Below, one piece after another: positions 42,646 through 50,695 of a stretch of DNA of 52,187 bases. Below the pieces are notes generated by a model. It was not told where the DNA came from, searched no databases, and was given only the letters and a program-made list of their open reading frames with translations. This DNA comes from Cyanobacteria bacterium HKST-UBA04 (GTDB lineage Bacteria > Cyanobacteriota > Vampirovibrionia > Vampirovibrionales > JAGQHJ01): contig JAGQHJ010000009.1 in the NCBI GenBank assembly GCA_020431915.1, forward strand, positions 1-52,187, written 5' to 3'. The position numbers were made by a program, and so were the translations under genes. Each line of letters begins with the position of its first letter. Position 1 is the first letter of the stretch.

Positions 42646-43365
42646 CTACATCATAATCCAGTGGTTCTCGATTTGGCCGCCGCCACTACCGGTACCGAAG
42701 GGCGAACCGCCGTAACCGGTGGGAGCACCGTAACCGCCGTAGCCGCCTTGGGGAGCACCGTAGCCGCCGTAGCCGCCTTGGGGCGCGCCATAGCCGCCGT
42801 AGGGATCGTAGCCGCCGTAGCCGCCTTGGGGCGCACCATAACCACCTTGGGGAGCACCGTAGCCGCCTTGGGGCGCGCCATAGCCGCCGCCACCTTGGTA
42901 CGGATCGTAGGTGGGGAAGCCACCCGGGAAGCCCGAGGGGGGTTGGGGATTTTGGAACTGTGCACCTTGTTGGCCACCTGCAAAGAGGTTGCCACCGGGC
43001 AGGCCCATCATATCGGGTAGGAAGCCGGAGGGGCTGCCGTACTGGGCGAAGTAGGGGGTGCCGCGTAAGAAGCCGATAGGTGCCAGCGGGTCGGTCACAG
43101 GGCCATAGTTGGTGTTGACGTTGATACCCGCAGCGTAAGACAAAATACGGTTGAGGTTGCTCGATACCGCAGCCGGGCTAAACAGGAAGAGGGGGTCAAT
43201 ACCCGGGCTGGGGAAGGCGAAACCTAAAGGAAGACCAGGGGTACCGAATGAGGTGTTGGAAAAACCACCGTTGGTACGGGTCGAACCAAAGCCGGTTGCA
43301 AAGCCGCCATAGGGGTTTTGCGTGGCGTTTGGCGTAAAACTGTAAAGTGATTGCGGAGCACTCAT
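42646..43365 (-). CDS. Gly/Tyr-rich repeat protein, 239 aa
   Basis: I do not recognise a family. AGGAG lies 9 nt before ATG 43365, so expression is well supported. Residues 1-160 are Gly/Phe/Pro/Asn-rich with ordered-looking blocks (LNRILSYAAGINVNTNYG, GTPYFAQYGSPSGFLPDM). Residues about 160-225 are tandem GYGAPQGG-type repeats with a GGYDPYGG variation, encoded by a DNA repeat of about 24 bp. The protein ends NHWIMM. There is no signal peptide or membrane helix. The composition resembles Tyr/Gly-rich prion-like or adhesive sequences. It could be structural, exported by an unknown route, or a phase-separating protein. Its promoter region is AT-rich with dyads. Confidence 0.75.
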   Translation of the reverse strand: MSAPQSLYSFTPNATQNPYGGFATGFGSTRTNGGFSNTSFGTPGLPLGFAFPSPGIDPLFLFSPAAVSSNLNRILSYAAGINVNTNYGPVTDPLAPIGFLRGTPYFAQYGSPSGFLPDMMGLPGGNLFAGGQQGAQFQNPQPPSGFPGGFPTYDPYQGGGGYGAPQGGYGAPQGGYGAPQGGYGGYDPYGGYGAPQGGYGGYGAPQGGYGGYGAPTGYGGSPFGTGSGGGQIENHWIMM

Positions 43366-43788
43366 CGAAAATTATCTCCTTGTCATGGAAGTCGCTTGAT
43401 TATATATCAATAAAAACTATAGAGGATATAAAATTGATTTATTTTGCCCTGATGTAACAAATTGGTTACAAATTGTTCAAAAAACAATCACTTTTGTTTT
43501 AATAAGATTTCCTTAATAATTGGTAAAAACCCCCGCTATCAGCGGGTTTATGGGGTAAACAGCGGGTGGCGACGGATAAATAAAGGGTGGGGTTTGGGTG
43601 GTTGCTTCGAGGTGTTCCGAGGCATTTTGAGGCCTGTTTGGGGTCAATTTGGGGTCGGCCTGGGGGCTTATCCATGCAAAACAGGCCCATCCGGCGGCTG
43701 TGATCCCCACAAGGGGGTCGGCGCACGGATAAGCCTGATGCAGTGGGCTAAAACGATGATTTTAGCCGTGAAACTTTATGAATAGCGG
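43366..43788. other. AT-rich upstream region of the Gly/Tyr-rich gene with dyads
   Basis: The first 150 nt are unusually AT-rich. They contain TATAAT-like boxes on the minus strand near 43400, the dyad TGTAAC-AAATTG-GTTACA (43453-43470) and ATTGTT (43472-43477)/AACAAT (43483-43488). These look like operator sites. Further up lie a minus-strand terminator (43525-43546) and a hairpin GGCTAAAA-CGATGA-TTTTAGCC (43746-43767) downstream of the Cys-rich gene. No ORF in the gap is convincing. Confidence 0.5.
43525..43546 (-). terminator. intrinsic terminator (minus strand)
   Basis: On the minus strand CCCGCT-GAT-AGCGGG (43546-43532) is followed by GGTTTTT. It probably stops transcripts from the Cys-rich gene before they enter the promoter region of the Gly/Tyr-rich gene. 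Confidence 0.6.
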
Positions 43789-43956
43789 TTAGTGGTTGTG
43801 CAGGCACGGCCCATTGCAAATGCTGCAATACGCCTCTTCGGCCAGTTCCTTTAGCTTGTCCAGCACGGATGCTTTGGCCGGTACACACTGGCTGCACGCA
43901 CATGGCAGCGGTTTAACGCAGACTTCTGCTTTGCATTGTTTGGAATTACACGCCAT
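43789..43956 (-). CDS. small cysteine-rich protein, metallothionein-like, 55 aa
   Basis: A perfect AAGGAGG lies about 6 nt before ATG 43956, which makes this start better than the longer frame from 43998. The product has nine cysteines: ACNSKQCKAEVC, LPCACSQCVPAKAS, then a helical spacer (LDKLKELAEEA) and CSICNGPC, ending LHNH. The CACxxC-x5-KA block resembles bacterial metallothioneins of the SmtA type, which bind zinc or cadmium, and the terminal histidines could add ligands. Spacing of the second cluster is different, so a zinc-binding regulator or another metal carrier is also possible. It would act in the cytosol. It stands alone between dnaE and a terminator. Confidence 0.75.
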   Translation of the reverse strand: MACNSKQCKAEVCVKPLPCACSQCVPAKASVLDKLKELAEEAYCSICNGPCLHNH

Positions 43957-44075
43957 AATACCCTCCTTGAGACGCCCCAGTTGTCGTCGCGTCATCAAGC
44001 ATTACCCACACATATATATAGGTATTAAACCTGTTTTTTGTGTCTTGTTGACCCCCATAAGCCTTTTTTAAGGGT

Positions 44076-47000
44076 TTAGGCACTGCGGCGTTTGGCGGTA
44101 ACGGGCAGTTGATCGGCCATTTGCTGGTTAAACACCGCCTCGGCCTTTTCGCTGTTGACCCAAAACTGTTTACCGACCACCAGTTTCGTGTCGTCGCCGG
44201 GCCAGTTGATAATCACGGGGTCTTCGCCGCGTAGCTTGCCCAGTACGTTTCGGATCATGTCCACCTCTTCAAAGCGCGGGGGACGGTTGAAATACAGGTC
44301 CAGAATGGTGACGTCATCCACCAGCTTGGCGCTTTCAACCACCAGGCTGTACGAATCGTCTCCGCGAATGGAGAAGGTTACCTCCAGTACCACGGTTTGG
44401 CCTGCGGCCAGCTCGTCGCCGTAGGTTTCCAGCGCCTCGCTGAAGGCCACAAACTCGGCCCGGCCACTCAGGTCTTCGAGCTGGCCGATGAGCATGGGCT
44501 TGTTTTTTCGCGTCAGTCGGTGGGTAACATTGGTAATGAGCCCGGCCACCTGAATGGTGGTGCCGTCACTCAGGCCCTTGAGCTGCCCGAGCTCGTGGGT
44601 GGCCATCAGGGGCAGGGTCTCCTGTACCCGGTCCAGGGGGTGGCTGGTGACGTAGAAGCCCAGCAGTTCCTTTTCCATGCGTTGGGTGGTTCCCTCATCA
44701 TATTCCGCTTCCGGGCCGCGCCATGCAATCTGCTCGCCAAAGGCGGCTTGGTCATCCTGGCCGTTTTCGGCAGCGGCAAAGGCAAACAGACTGGTTTGCC
44801 CGGTCACTTTCCGTTCGGCATGGCGCTGGGCGTAGCTGTAGATGGTTTCAATGTTTTCCATCAGCTGCTGCCGGCTTAGGCCAAAGGATTCAAAAGCCCC
44901 CACCGATATCAGGGCTTCCATGGTCCGTCGGTTCAGGGCCTTCAGGTCCACGCGGCGGCAAAAATCTTCCATGCTCGTAAAGTTGCCGCCGGCTTGGCGG
45001 GCCTGGGCAATGGACTCGACGATGCCTTCACCCACGTTCTTGATACTGGCCAGCCCAAAGCGGATGGCCTGGCCGTCGGGGGTAAAGGTCGCGTCGGAGT
45101 GGTTGATGTCGGGCGGCAGGATGGCGATGCCCATGGTTCGGGCCGTGACCATGTACTGCTGGATTTTGTCCAGATCGTTGCTGACGCTCGACAGCAGGGC
45201 CGACAGGTATTCGACGGGGTAGTGGGCCTTGAGGTAGGCGGTTTGGTAGGCCACAAACGCATAGGCGGCCGAGTGGCTGCGGTTGAAGCAGTACGCCGCG
45301 AATTCGGCCATGGTGTCAAACAGCTTGTTGGCCTTGTCCTCGCCCAGATTGCCCTTCAGGCAGCCCGAGACGAACATGTCGCGCTGCTTGTCCATCTCCT
45401 CCTGCTTTTTCTTCCCCATGGCCCGCCGCAACAGGTCGGCCTGGCCCAGGGTGTAGCCCCCCAGTGTTTGGGCCACCTGCATAATTTGTTCCTGGTAGAC
45501 GATGGTGCCGTAGGTGTCCTTCAGAATGGGCTCCAGCTTTGGGTCGGGGTAGTCGATGCGGCTGCGCCCGTGCTTGCGGTTTACAAACTCGGTGGCCATG
45601 CCCGAGTTCAGCGGGCCGGGTCGGTACAGGGCGACCAGGGCGTTGATATCCTCGAAGCAGTTTGGTTTCAGGTCCTTAACCAGCGCCCGCATCCCCCCCG
45701 ATTCGAGTTGGAAGACCCCGTCCGTGTCGGCCCGGCACAGCATGTCGTAAACGGCGGTGTCGTCGAGGCGAATGTGATCAATGTCGATGCGGCCGGTGTC
45801 GGGGTGGGTTTTTTCTATCATGGCCAGGGCGTTGTCAATAATGGTCAGGTTGCGCAGGCCCAGGAAGTCCATTTTCAGCAATCCGATGGCGCCCACATCG
45901 TCCATGGGGTATTGGGTCACCACCTGGCCGTCCTTGGCATACTGCAGCGGCAGCACCGTGTCGAGCGGATCCTTGGAGATGACCACGCCGGCGGCATGGA
46001 TGCCGGTATTGCTGTTGCAGCCCTCAATTTGCAGGGCGATTTCAACGAGTTCGCGTACCTGAGGATTTTGGGCCACTTCGGCGCCAAGCGGCGTGTCGGG
46101 GGCGGTGGCTTCGGCCAGCTTGGTGCCGGGCAGCGACGGAATGAGCTTGGCCAGCCGGTCGCTTTCGGCAAAGGGAATCTCTTTTACCCGGCACACGGCC
46201 TTCAGGGCGGCTCGGGCCGCCAGGGTGCCAAAGGTAATGATTTGGGCAACCCGTTCGCTGCCATAGCGCTGGCTGACATAATTAATGACAGCTTCGCGCC
46301 GGTCGATGCAGAAATCGATGTCGATATCGGGCATGCTGACCCGTTCCGGGTTCAGGAACCGCTCAAACAAGAGGTTGTGTTCCATCGGGTCGATGTTGGT
46401 AATGCCCAGGCAATAGGCCACCAGGCTGCCTGCCGCCGACCCCCTTCCGGGGCCCACGGGAATGTTGTTTTTCCGGGCGTAGTTCATGAAGTCCCAGACG
46501 ATCAAGAAGTAGGCCGGAAACCCCATGTTGCTGATGATGTCCAGCTCGTAATCCAGGCGGGCCACAACGGCTTCGTTTACCTCACCGCACCGTTCGTGGG
46601 CAAACTGCAGGACCAGCTCGCGCAGGTAGCTGTCGGCACTGTGTCCTTCAGGTACCGGAAAATCGGGCAGGATGGACTTGCCCAACTCCAGTTCCAGGTT
46701 GCATTTTTGGGCAACAGCTACGGTGTTGCGCAGGGCCTGCTCCACCACGTCGGCATCCAGGTTGAAGTTGGCCAGCAGCTCGTCGCCGCTTTTTACACTG
46801 TAGCTGCCGTCGTGGTACTTGCTCAGGCTCGCCTCGCTTAAGGTCTTGCCCGATTGCAGGCACAGCAGTATCTGATGGGCCGAGGCATCGTCGGGCCATG
46901 TATAGTGGCTGTCGTTGGTTACCACCAGTTCGATGCCCAGCTCGTTGGCCAGCGACAAGGCAAACTGGTTGACCATTTTTTCCGTGTCCAGGCCGTGATC

Positions 47001-47573
47001 GGTCAGCTCAATGTACAGATCCGGGCCAAACACCTTGGCCAGCCAGGCGACCCGTTCGCGTGCGGCTTGCGGGTTGTTGCGCAAAAAGGGCACGGCAATG
47101 GCCCCGTTCAGGCTGCCGGTCAGGCAAATCAGTCCCTCGCTGTGGGCTTCAAGCAGCGACCAGTTGATGCGAGGCTTATAGTAAAATCCCTGCAGGTGGG
47201 CCATGGACACCAGCTTGAGCAGGTTGGCATAGCCCGTGGCATCTTTTACCAGCAGCACCACGTTGTGCATGGTTTTTCGGCTGCTTCGGTCGGTAATGTC
47301 CCCCTCAATCACGCACAGTTCGCAGCCAATAATGGGCTTTAGACCCTCATTGCGGGCTTTCTGGTACAGCTCCAGCGCCCCGTACATCACGCCGTTATCG
47401 GTCAGGGCCAGGGCCTCGAAGCCTTTTTCCTTGGCCACGGCCACCAGGTCCTTGACCTTGCTTGACGCCTGCAAAATGCTGTAATGGCTGTGCTGGTGCA
47501 GGGGAACGTAGGGAATACTACCGTGCTGTGAGGGGTTTAAGGGTTGGGACACGGGGGCGGTTGGGGCTTTCAT
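44076..47573 (-). CDS. dnaE: DNA polymerase III alpha subunit
   Basis: The replicative polymerase. The N-terminal PHP domain begins VPLHQHSHYSILQ. The catalytic aspartates lie in MPDIDIDFCIDRRE, and PVGPGRGSAAGSLVAYCLGI is the family motif just before. The fingers/helix-hairpin region and an OB-fold (IQVAGLITNVTHRLTRKNKP) follow, and the protein ends KRRSA. Length of about 1165 aa is normal. The gene is uninterrupted, without the split intein common in cyanobacterial dnaE. ATG 47573 is chosen; ATG 47606 adds 11 residues. Neither has a Shine-Dalgarno; a TATCAT box 7 nt ahead of 47573 would allow a leaderless mRNA. Confidence 0.97.
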   Translation of the reverse strand: MKAPTAPVSQPLNPSQHGSIPYVPLHQHSHYSILQASSKVKDLVAVAKEKGFEALALTDNGVMYGALELYQKARNEGLKPIIGCELCVIEGDITDRSSRKTMHNVVLLVKDATGYANLLKLVSMAHLQGFYYKPRINWSLLEAHSEGLICLTGSLNGAIAVPFLRNNPQAARERVAWLAKVFGPDLYIELTDHGLDTEKMVNQFALSLANELGIELVVTNDSHYTWPDDASAHQILLCLQSGKTLSEASLSKYHDGSYSVKSGDELLANFNLDADVVEQALRNTVAVAQKCNLELELGKSILPDFPVPEGHSADSYLRELVLQFAHERCGEVNEAVVARLDYELDIISNMGFPAYFLIVWDFMNYARKNNIPVGPGRGSAAGSLVAYCLGITNIDPMEHNLLFERFLNPERVSMPDIDIDFCIDRREAVINYVSQRYGSERVAQIITFGTLAARAALKAVCRVKEIPFAESDRLAKLIPSLPGTKLAEATAPDTPLGAEVAQNPQVRELVEIALQIEGCNSNTGIHAAGVVISKDPLDTVLPLQYAKDGQVVTQYPMDDVGAIGLLKMDFLGLRNLTIIDNALAMIEKTHPDTGRIDIDHIRLDDTAVYDMLCRADTDGVFQLESGGMRALVKDLKPNCFEDINALVALYRPGPLNSGMATEFVNRKHGRSRIDYPDPKLEPILKDTYGTIVYQEQIMQVAQTLGGYTLGQADLLRRAMGKKKQEEMDKQRDMFVSGCLKGNLGEDKANKLFDTMAEFAAYCFNRSHSAAYAFVAYQTAYLKAHYPVEYLSALLSSVSNDLDKIQQYMVTARTMGIAILPPDINHSDATFTPDGQAIRFGLASIKNVGEGIVESIAQARQAGGNFTSMEDFCRRVDLKALNRRTMEALISVGAFESFGLSRQQLMENIETIYSYAQRHAERKVTGQTSLFAFAAAENGQDDQAAFGEQIAWRGPEAEYDEGTTQRMEKELLGFYVTSHPLDRVQETLPLMATHELGQLKGLSDGTTIQVAGLITNVTHRLTRKNKPMLIGQLEDLSGRAEFVAFSEALETYGDELAAGQTVVLEVTFSIRGDDSYSLVVESAKLVDDVTILDLYFNRPPRFEEVDMIRNVLGKLRGEDPVIINWPGDDTKLVVGKQFWVNSEKAEAVFNQQMADQLPVTAKRRSA

Positions 47574-47966
47574 TACATAAATGATACAAAGCGGGGGCAC
47601 CGGCATACCGGAATGACGTGCATGGCCATTGTCTCATTTCAAGGGGGCAGTGGGGGCTTTAATAAGGACTGTAAATTGGCTGACAGACAGGCAGCTAGAG
47701 GCTGACAGCTTATTGTCAGCCTGTCAGTAACCGGAGCGGACTAGCCACCGGCCCGGTTGTCGGGCTTAGGGCAATGGGGGTGTAGAAACCGTGTTTCAGA
47801 TGTGCCTTAAAACTTATACACCTTTACATTTGGTGGCGACGCTTCCATAATAATGGCGATCTCGGGTCTCCGTGACCGTTTTAGCTTATGGGAAGCCCGT
47901 GTTCAGTAACACACACACATCTGCGCGCCGCTCTGTGCGGGTGCTGTTTAGGAGAACAGACCCATT
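47574..47966. other. divergent intergenic region with a perfect hairpin
   Basis: AGGCTGACA (47699-47707), loop GCTTAT, TGTCAGCCT (47714-47722) form a perfect 9-bp stem. GGCTGACAG also occurs as a direct repeat at about 47678-47686, and TGTCAG is repeated after the stem, so several alternative pairings exist. The rest carries promoter-like AT-rich boxes (for example near 47812-47825). No ORF is credited. Confidence 0.5.
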
Positions 47967-48461
47967 ATGATGAACATGAAGTTAGTGACCGCCGCTTTGG
48001 CTGTGGCCATTGCGTTGCCCTCGGTTGCTTTGGCTGATACCCCGATGCAAAGCAAAAACATGAACCCCTACAAAGAGCCTGGTGTGGAGCAAAGCCACAG
48101 CATGCTCTTTGAAGCCACCACCACCCAGGACGGCACCAGCCGGGCCAAGCAATTCGTCCTCGACGAAATCCAGTCGGCCACCTGCCACGTGGAAAAAGGT
48201 GCCGTGGTGACCTACTACCAAGATGGTCGCATCCAGTTTGACGGCAAGATCGACTGCCCCAACACGGCTGATAAAGGCAACTTCGAGTTGGAAATGTCCT
48301 TTATTTCGCCCAGTGGCCAGGAAGTGTTTGACGAAGAGTTCGAAGTTGATCACATTCGCAACTTCCATTCGCCGACCCAGTGGACCAAGGTGTTGAACGG
48401 CACGTCCCGCCGCCAGGCCCACTTCTACCAGGCCGAGAAAGTCTACGTCACGATCGACTAG
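47967..48461 (+). CDS. hypothetical secreted protein, 164 aa
   Basis: AGGAG precedes tandem ATGs at 47967 and 47970. A clear signal peptide (KLVTAALAVAIALPSVALA, cleavage after residue 23) is followed by a soluble domain with two cysteines (TCHVEKGAVVTYY, KIDCPNTADKG) that could form one disulfide. Beta-strand-like segments (GRIQFDGKIDC, FELEMSFISPSGQEVFDEEFEVDHI) suggest a small beta-sandwich. I do not recognise a family. Location is likely the periplasm. It has its own upstream region and a strong bidirectional terminator behind it. Confidence 0.75.
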   Translation: MMNMKLVTAALAVAIALPSVALADTPMQSKNMNPYKEPGVEQSHSMLFEATTTQDGTSRAKQFVLDEIQSATCHVEKGAVVTYYQDGRIQFDGKIDCPNTADKGNFELEMSFISPSGQEVFDEEFEVDHIRNFHSPTQWTKVLNGTSRRQAHFYQAEKVYVTID

Positions 48462-48490
48462 TTTTTTTCTCCTCCCTCTCGTTTATCTCT

Positions 48491-48545
48491 AAAAACCAAT
48501 TGCCCGCTGTGCCTTCTTTGGTTGGTCAGCGGGCAATTTGGTATT
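48491..48545. terminator. bidirectional terminator
   Basis: AATTGCCCGCTG (48498-48509) pairs with CAGCGGGCAATT (48527-48538). The stem is flanked by an A-run on the left, read as Ts on the minus strand, and by T-containing sequence on the right. It separates the convergent secreted-protein and response-regulator genes. Confidence 0.85.
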
Positions 48546-48599
48546 TGACAAGGGTGTTTTGTAGAGGTGCACACGCGTGTGTGTGTCGGCGTCTACTTG

Positions 48600-49307
48600 T
48601 TACTTGTTGAGGCCTTCGGGGTGCAAGCGGTAGCCGCCGCCGTAAATGGTCTCAATGTATTTCTTTTCGGGCTGGATTTTCTCAAGCTTGCTGCGCAGGT
48701 GCCGAACGTGCACACGGATGGTTTCCACGTCGTCGTCGGGGTTGTAGCCCCAAACGTCCTTGAGCAGTTGGCCCAGCGAAATGGCCTGCCCATGGCTTTG
48801 CACCAGGCAGTTTAAAATCTCGAACTCGGTGGGGGTGAGCTTGCTGATTTGATCGTCAATCTTCACTTCAAGGTTCTCGGGAATCAGGGTGATGTCGCCG
48901 ACCGATAAAATTTCGGGCAATTCCGTGGCGGTTTCTGCCGTGTAGCGACGCAACAGGGCCCGCACCCGTACCATTAACTCGGGAATTTCGAAGGGTTTGA
49001 CCAGGTAGTCATCGGCGCCGGCATCGAAGCCTTTTACCTTGTCATCCACCACGCCCAGGGCCGTCAGCATCAAGACCGGGGTTTCCTTAATGGCGTCGTT
49101 CTTCCGGATACGTTGGCAAACGGTGTAGCCGTCGGTACCGGGCATCATCACGTCCAGAACCACCAGTTGCGGATGGTGCTGCTGAACCAGGGCATAGCCC
49201 TTTTCGCCATCCGGTGCGGTAACCACCTCGTGACCCTGGATTTCCAAATTGACCTTTACGAGCTCCAGAATGGAGGGGTCGTCATCAACTGCCACGATTG
49301 TTGCCAT
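48600..49307 (-). CDS. OmpR/PhoB-family response regulator, 235 aa
   Basis: A two-component transcription factor. The receiver domain has AVDDDPSILELVK, the phosphorylated D52 in VVLDVMMPGTDG, the switch threonine in LMLTALG and the lysine in DDYLVKPFE. The C-terminal winged helix contains LTPTEFEILNCLVQSHG, ETIRVHVRHLRSKLE and a wing YIETIYGGGYRL. It resembles cyanobacterial RpaA/RpaB-type regulators, but the exact orthology is not decided. No histidine kinase gene is adjacent. It starts 2 nt after the htrA stop, so it is probably co-transcribed with that protease gene. Confidence 0.93.
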   Translation of the reverse strand: MATIVAVDDDPSILELVKVNLEIQGHEVVTAPDGEKGYALVQQHHPQLVVLDVMMPGTDGYTVCQRIRKNDAIKETPVLMLTALGVVDDKVKGFDAGADDYLVKPFEIPELMVRVRALLRRYTAETATELPEILSVGDITLIPENLEVKIDDQISKLTPTEFEILNCLVQSHGQAISLGQLLKDVWGYNPDDDVETIRVHVRHLRSKLEKIQPEKKYIETIYGGGYRLHPEGLNK

Positions 49308-49309
49308 TT

Positions 49310-50512
49310 CTACTGTATCTCCGGTCGTTCCGTTAACGGTACTTGTATAGTTAATAAATCACCATTGCGCCAAATCTTCAACTTTATGGTGTCGTTGGGC
49401 TGCTTGCTCTCCAGATACCGTACGAACTGGTCAAAGGTGGTTACCGGCTGGTTGTCCACTTCCACAAGCACATCGCCGCCAAGCGTAACGATTTGGTTGC
49501 CCACCAGCAGGCGGTTGGTTCCGGCGCGCAGGCCCGCCTTGTCGGCAGGGCTGCCGGCCACCACATGGCCAACCACCAGCCCATGGTCTATATCTAATTG
49601 TAGCAGCTTTGCCACCCTCGGGTTGACTTGCAAGCTGGTGGTCAGTCCCAGGTAGGGACGAACCACCCGGCCATGGGTCATTAGGTCGTTAACGACCTTG
49701 ATGACCTGGTTGACGGGAATCGTCAGGCTAATGCCGGCCGAGGCCCCGTTGGGGCTGTATAGGGCGGTGTTAATGCCAATCAGGCGTCCCTGGCTGTCGA
49801 GCAGTGGGCCACCACTGTTGCCGGGGTTAATGGCGGCATCGGTCTGAATTACCTGCTCGATGAGCCGGCCGTTGGGGGCCCGCAGGTGCCGGTTCAGGCT
49901 GCTGATAACCCCCGTGCTCAAGGTACTGTTAAACCCGAAAGGGTTGCCAATGGCCAAGACGGTCTGCCCTACCTGTAAATGCTCGGAGTTACCCATGGGA
50001 ATGGCCATCAAGTTTAGCGGTTTGTCGGCAATCAGTTGTATGAGGGCCAGGTCCGTATTGGCATCACGGCCAATTAATTTGGCGGCATACTGGCTGCCGT
50101 TGGTCAGGCTTACTTCCACGCTTTGGGCCCCTTCAATGACGTGGTTGTTGGTAACCACGAGCCCATCGGCACTCACCACAACGCCGGATCCACTACCTTG
50201 TTTGGGCAAGGGGTTCAGGTTGTCGTCGTAGCGGATCGAGTACGTGGTAATGTTGACCACCGTTTGGCTGGCCGTGTTGTACACCTTGGAAATGTGCTGT
50301 TCGTAGGGAGTTAAGGCAATGGGCTCGGTGGCAGGCGTTAAATGCTTGCTGGGCAAGGCCGCAGGAGCCGCCATAGCCACGTTGCCTGCCGGAAGGGGGT
50401 GCAACCACAACACCAGCAAGGCGGACAGGGCAATCTGAGCGAGATGGGGGAACTGAAAGGCGTGGTAACGTGTCGGCAACACGGGTGCCTCCCGAAGAGC
50501 GCGATGGATCAT
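49310..50512 (-). CDS. HtrA/DegP-type serine protease with PDZ domain, 400 aa
   Basis: A periplasmic protease for damaged proteins. An N-terminal hydrophobic segment (about 24-48, IALSALLVLWLHPLPAGNV) is a signal peptide or anchor. The catalytic triad is H124 (VTNNHVIEGA), D154 (DANTDLALIQL) and S233 (INPGNSGGPLLD). One PDZ domain covers about 300-395 (VVAGSPADKAGLRAG, TLGGDVLVEVDNQPV). The start ATG 50512 is 8 nt after a perfect TATAAT box (50526-50521) and lacks a Shine-Dalgarno of useful spacing, so the mRNA may be leaderless. It precedes the response regulator in one operon. Member naming within HtrA/DegQ/HhoA is not resolved. Confidence 0.94.
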   Translation of the reverse strand: MIHRALREAPVLPTRYHAFQFPHLAQIALSALLVLWLHPLPAGNVAMAAPAALPSKHLTPATEPIALTPYEQHISKVYNTASQTVVNITTYSIRYDDNLNPLPKQGSGSGVVVSADGLVVTNNHVIEGAQSVEVSLTNGSQYAAKLIGRDANTDLALIQLIADKPLNLMAIPMGNSEHLQVGQTVLAIGNPFGFNSTLSTGVISSLNRHLRAPNGRLIEQVIQTDAAINPGNSGGPLLDSQGRLIGINTALYSPNGASAGISLTIPVNQVIKVVNDLMTHGRVVRPYLGLTTSLQVNPRVAKLLQLDIDHGLVVGHVVAGSPADKAGLRAGTNRLLVGNQIVTLGGDVLVEVDNQPVTTFDQFVRYLESKQPNDTIKLKIWRNGDLLTIQVPLTERPEIQ

Positions 50513-50520
50513 ACCTGCCC

Positions 50521-50526
50521 ATTATA
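50521..50526 (-). promoter_or_regulatory. -10 box of the htrA-response regulator operon
   Basis: TATAAT on the minus strand lies 8 nt before the ATG of the protease gene. No good -35 is visible at 16-18 nt. Confidence 0.5.
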
Positions 50527-50639
50527 CGGGGGGTGCTGGCTGGGCAGTATGTGATGGGTCAATACGGCCAATCTGGCGTCAGCGCGCCAGCGTAATGCTA
50601 TAAATGTAACGATATAAGGGGGCAACGGGGCCGAAGCGC

Positions 50640-50668
50640 TTGTTTAGCCAGGGGACCTGGATTATGAT
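50640..50668 (+). promoter_or_regulatory. predicted promoter of the UbiA-type gene
   Basis: TTGTTT (50640-50645) and TATGAT (50663-50668) are separated by 17 nt. The transcript would start near 50675, ahead of the ATGs at 50681, 50690 and 50696. Confidence 0.55.
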
Positions 50669-50695
50669 AAGGCCATATTGATGAGGGATATGTTT

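Noticed and set aside
43499-43726. 75-codon minus-strand ORF upstream of the Gly/Tyr-rich gene
   Set aside because: It runs through the terminator hairpin at 43525-43546 and has no ribosome binding site.
44994-46841. 615-codon plus-strand ORF opposite dnaE
   Set aside because: It lies entirely antisense to a clear dnaE gene and its sequence has no recognisable domain; long antisense frames are expected from the GC-rich codon bias.
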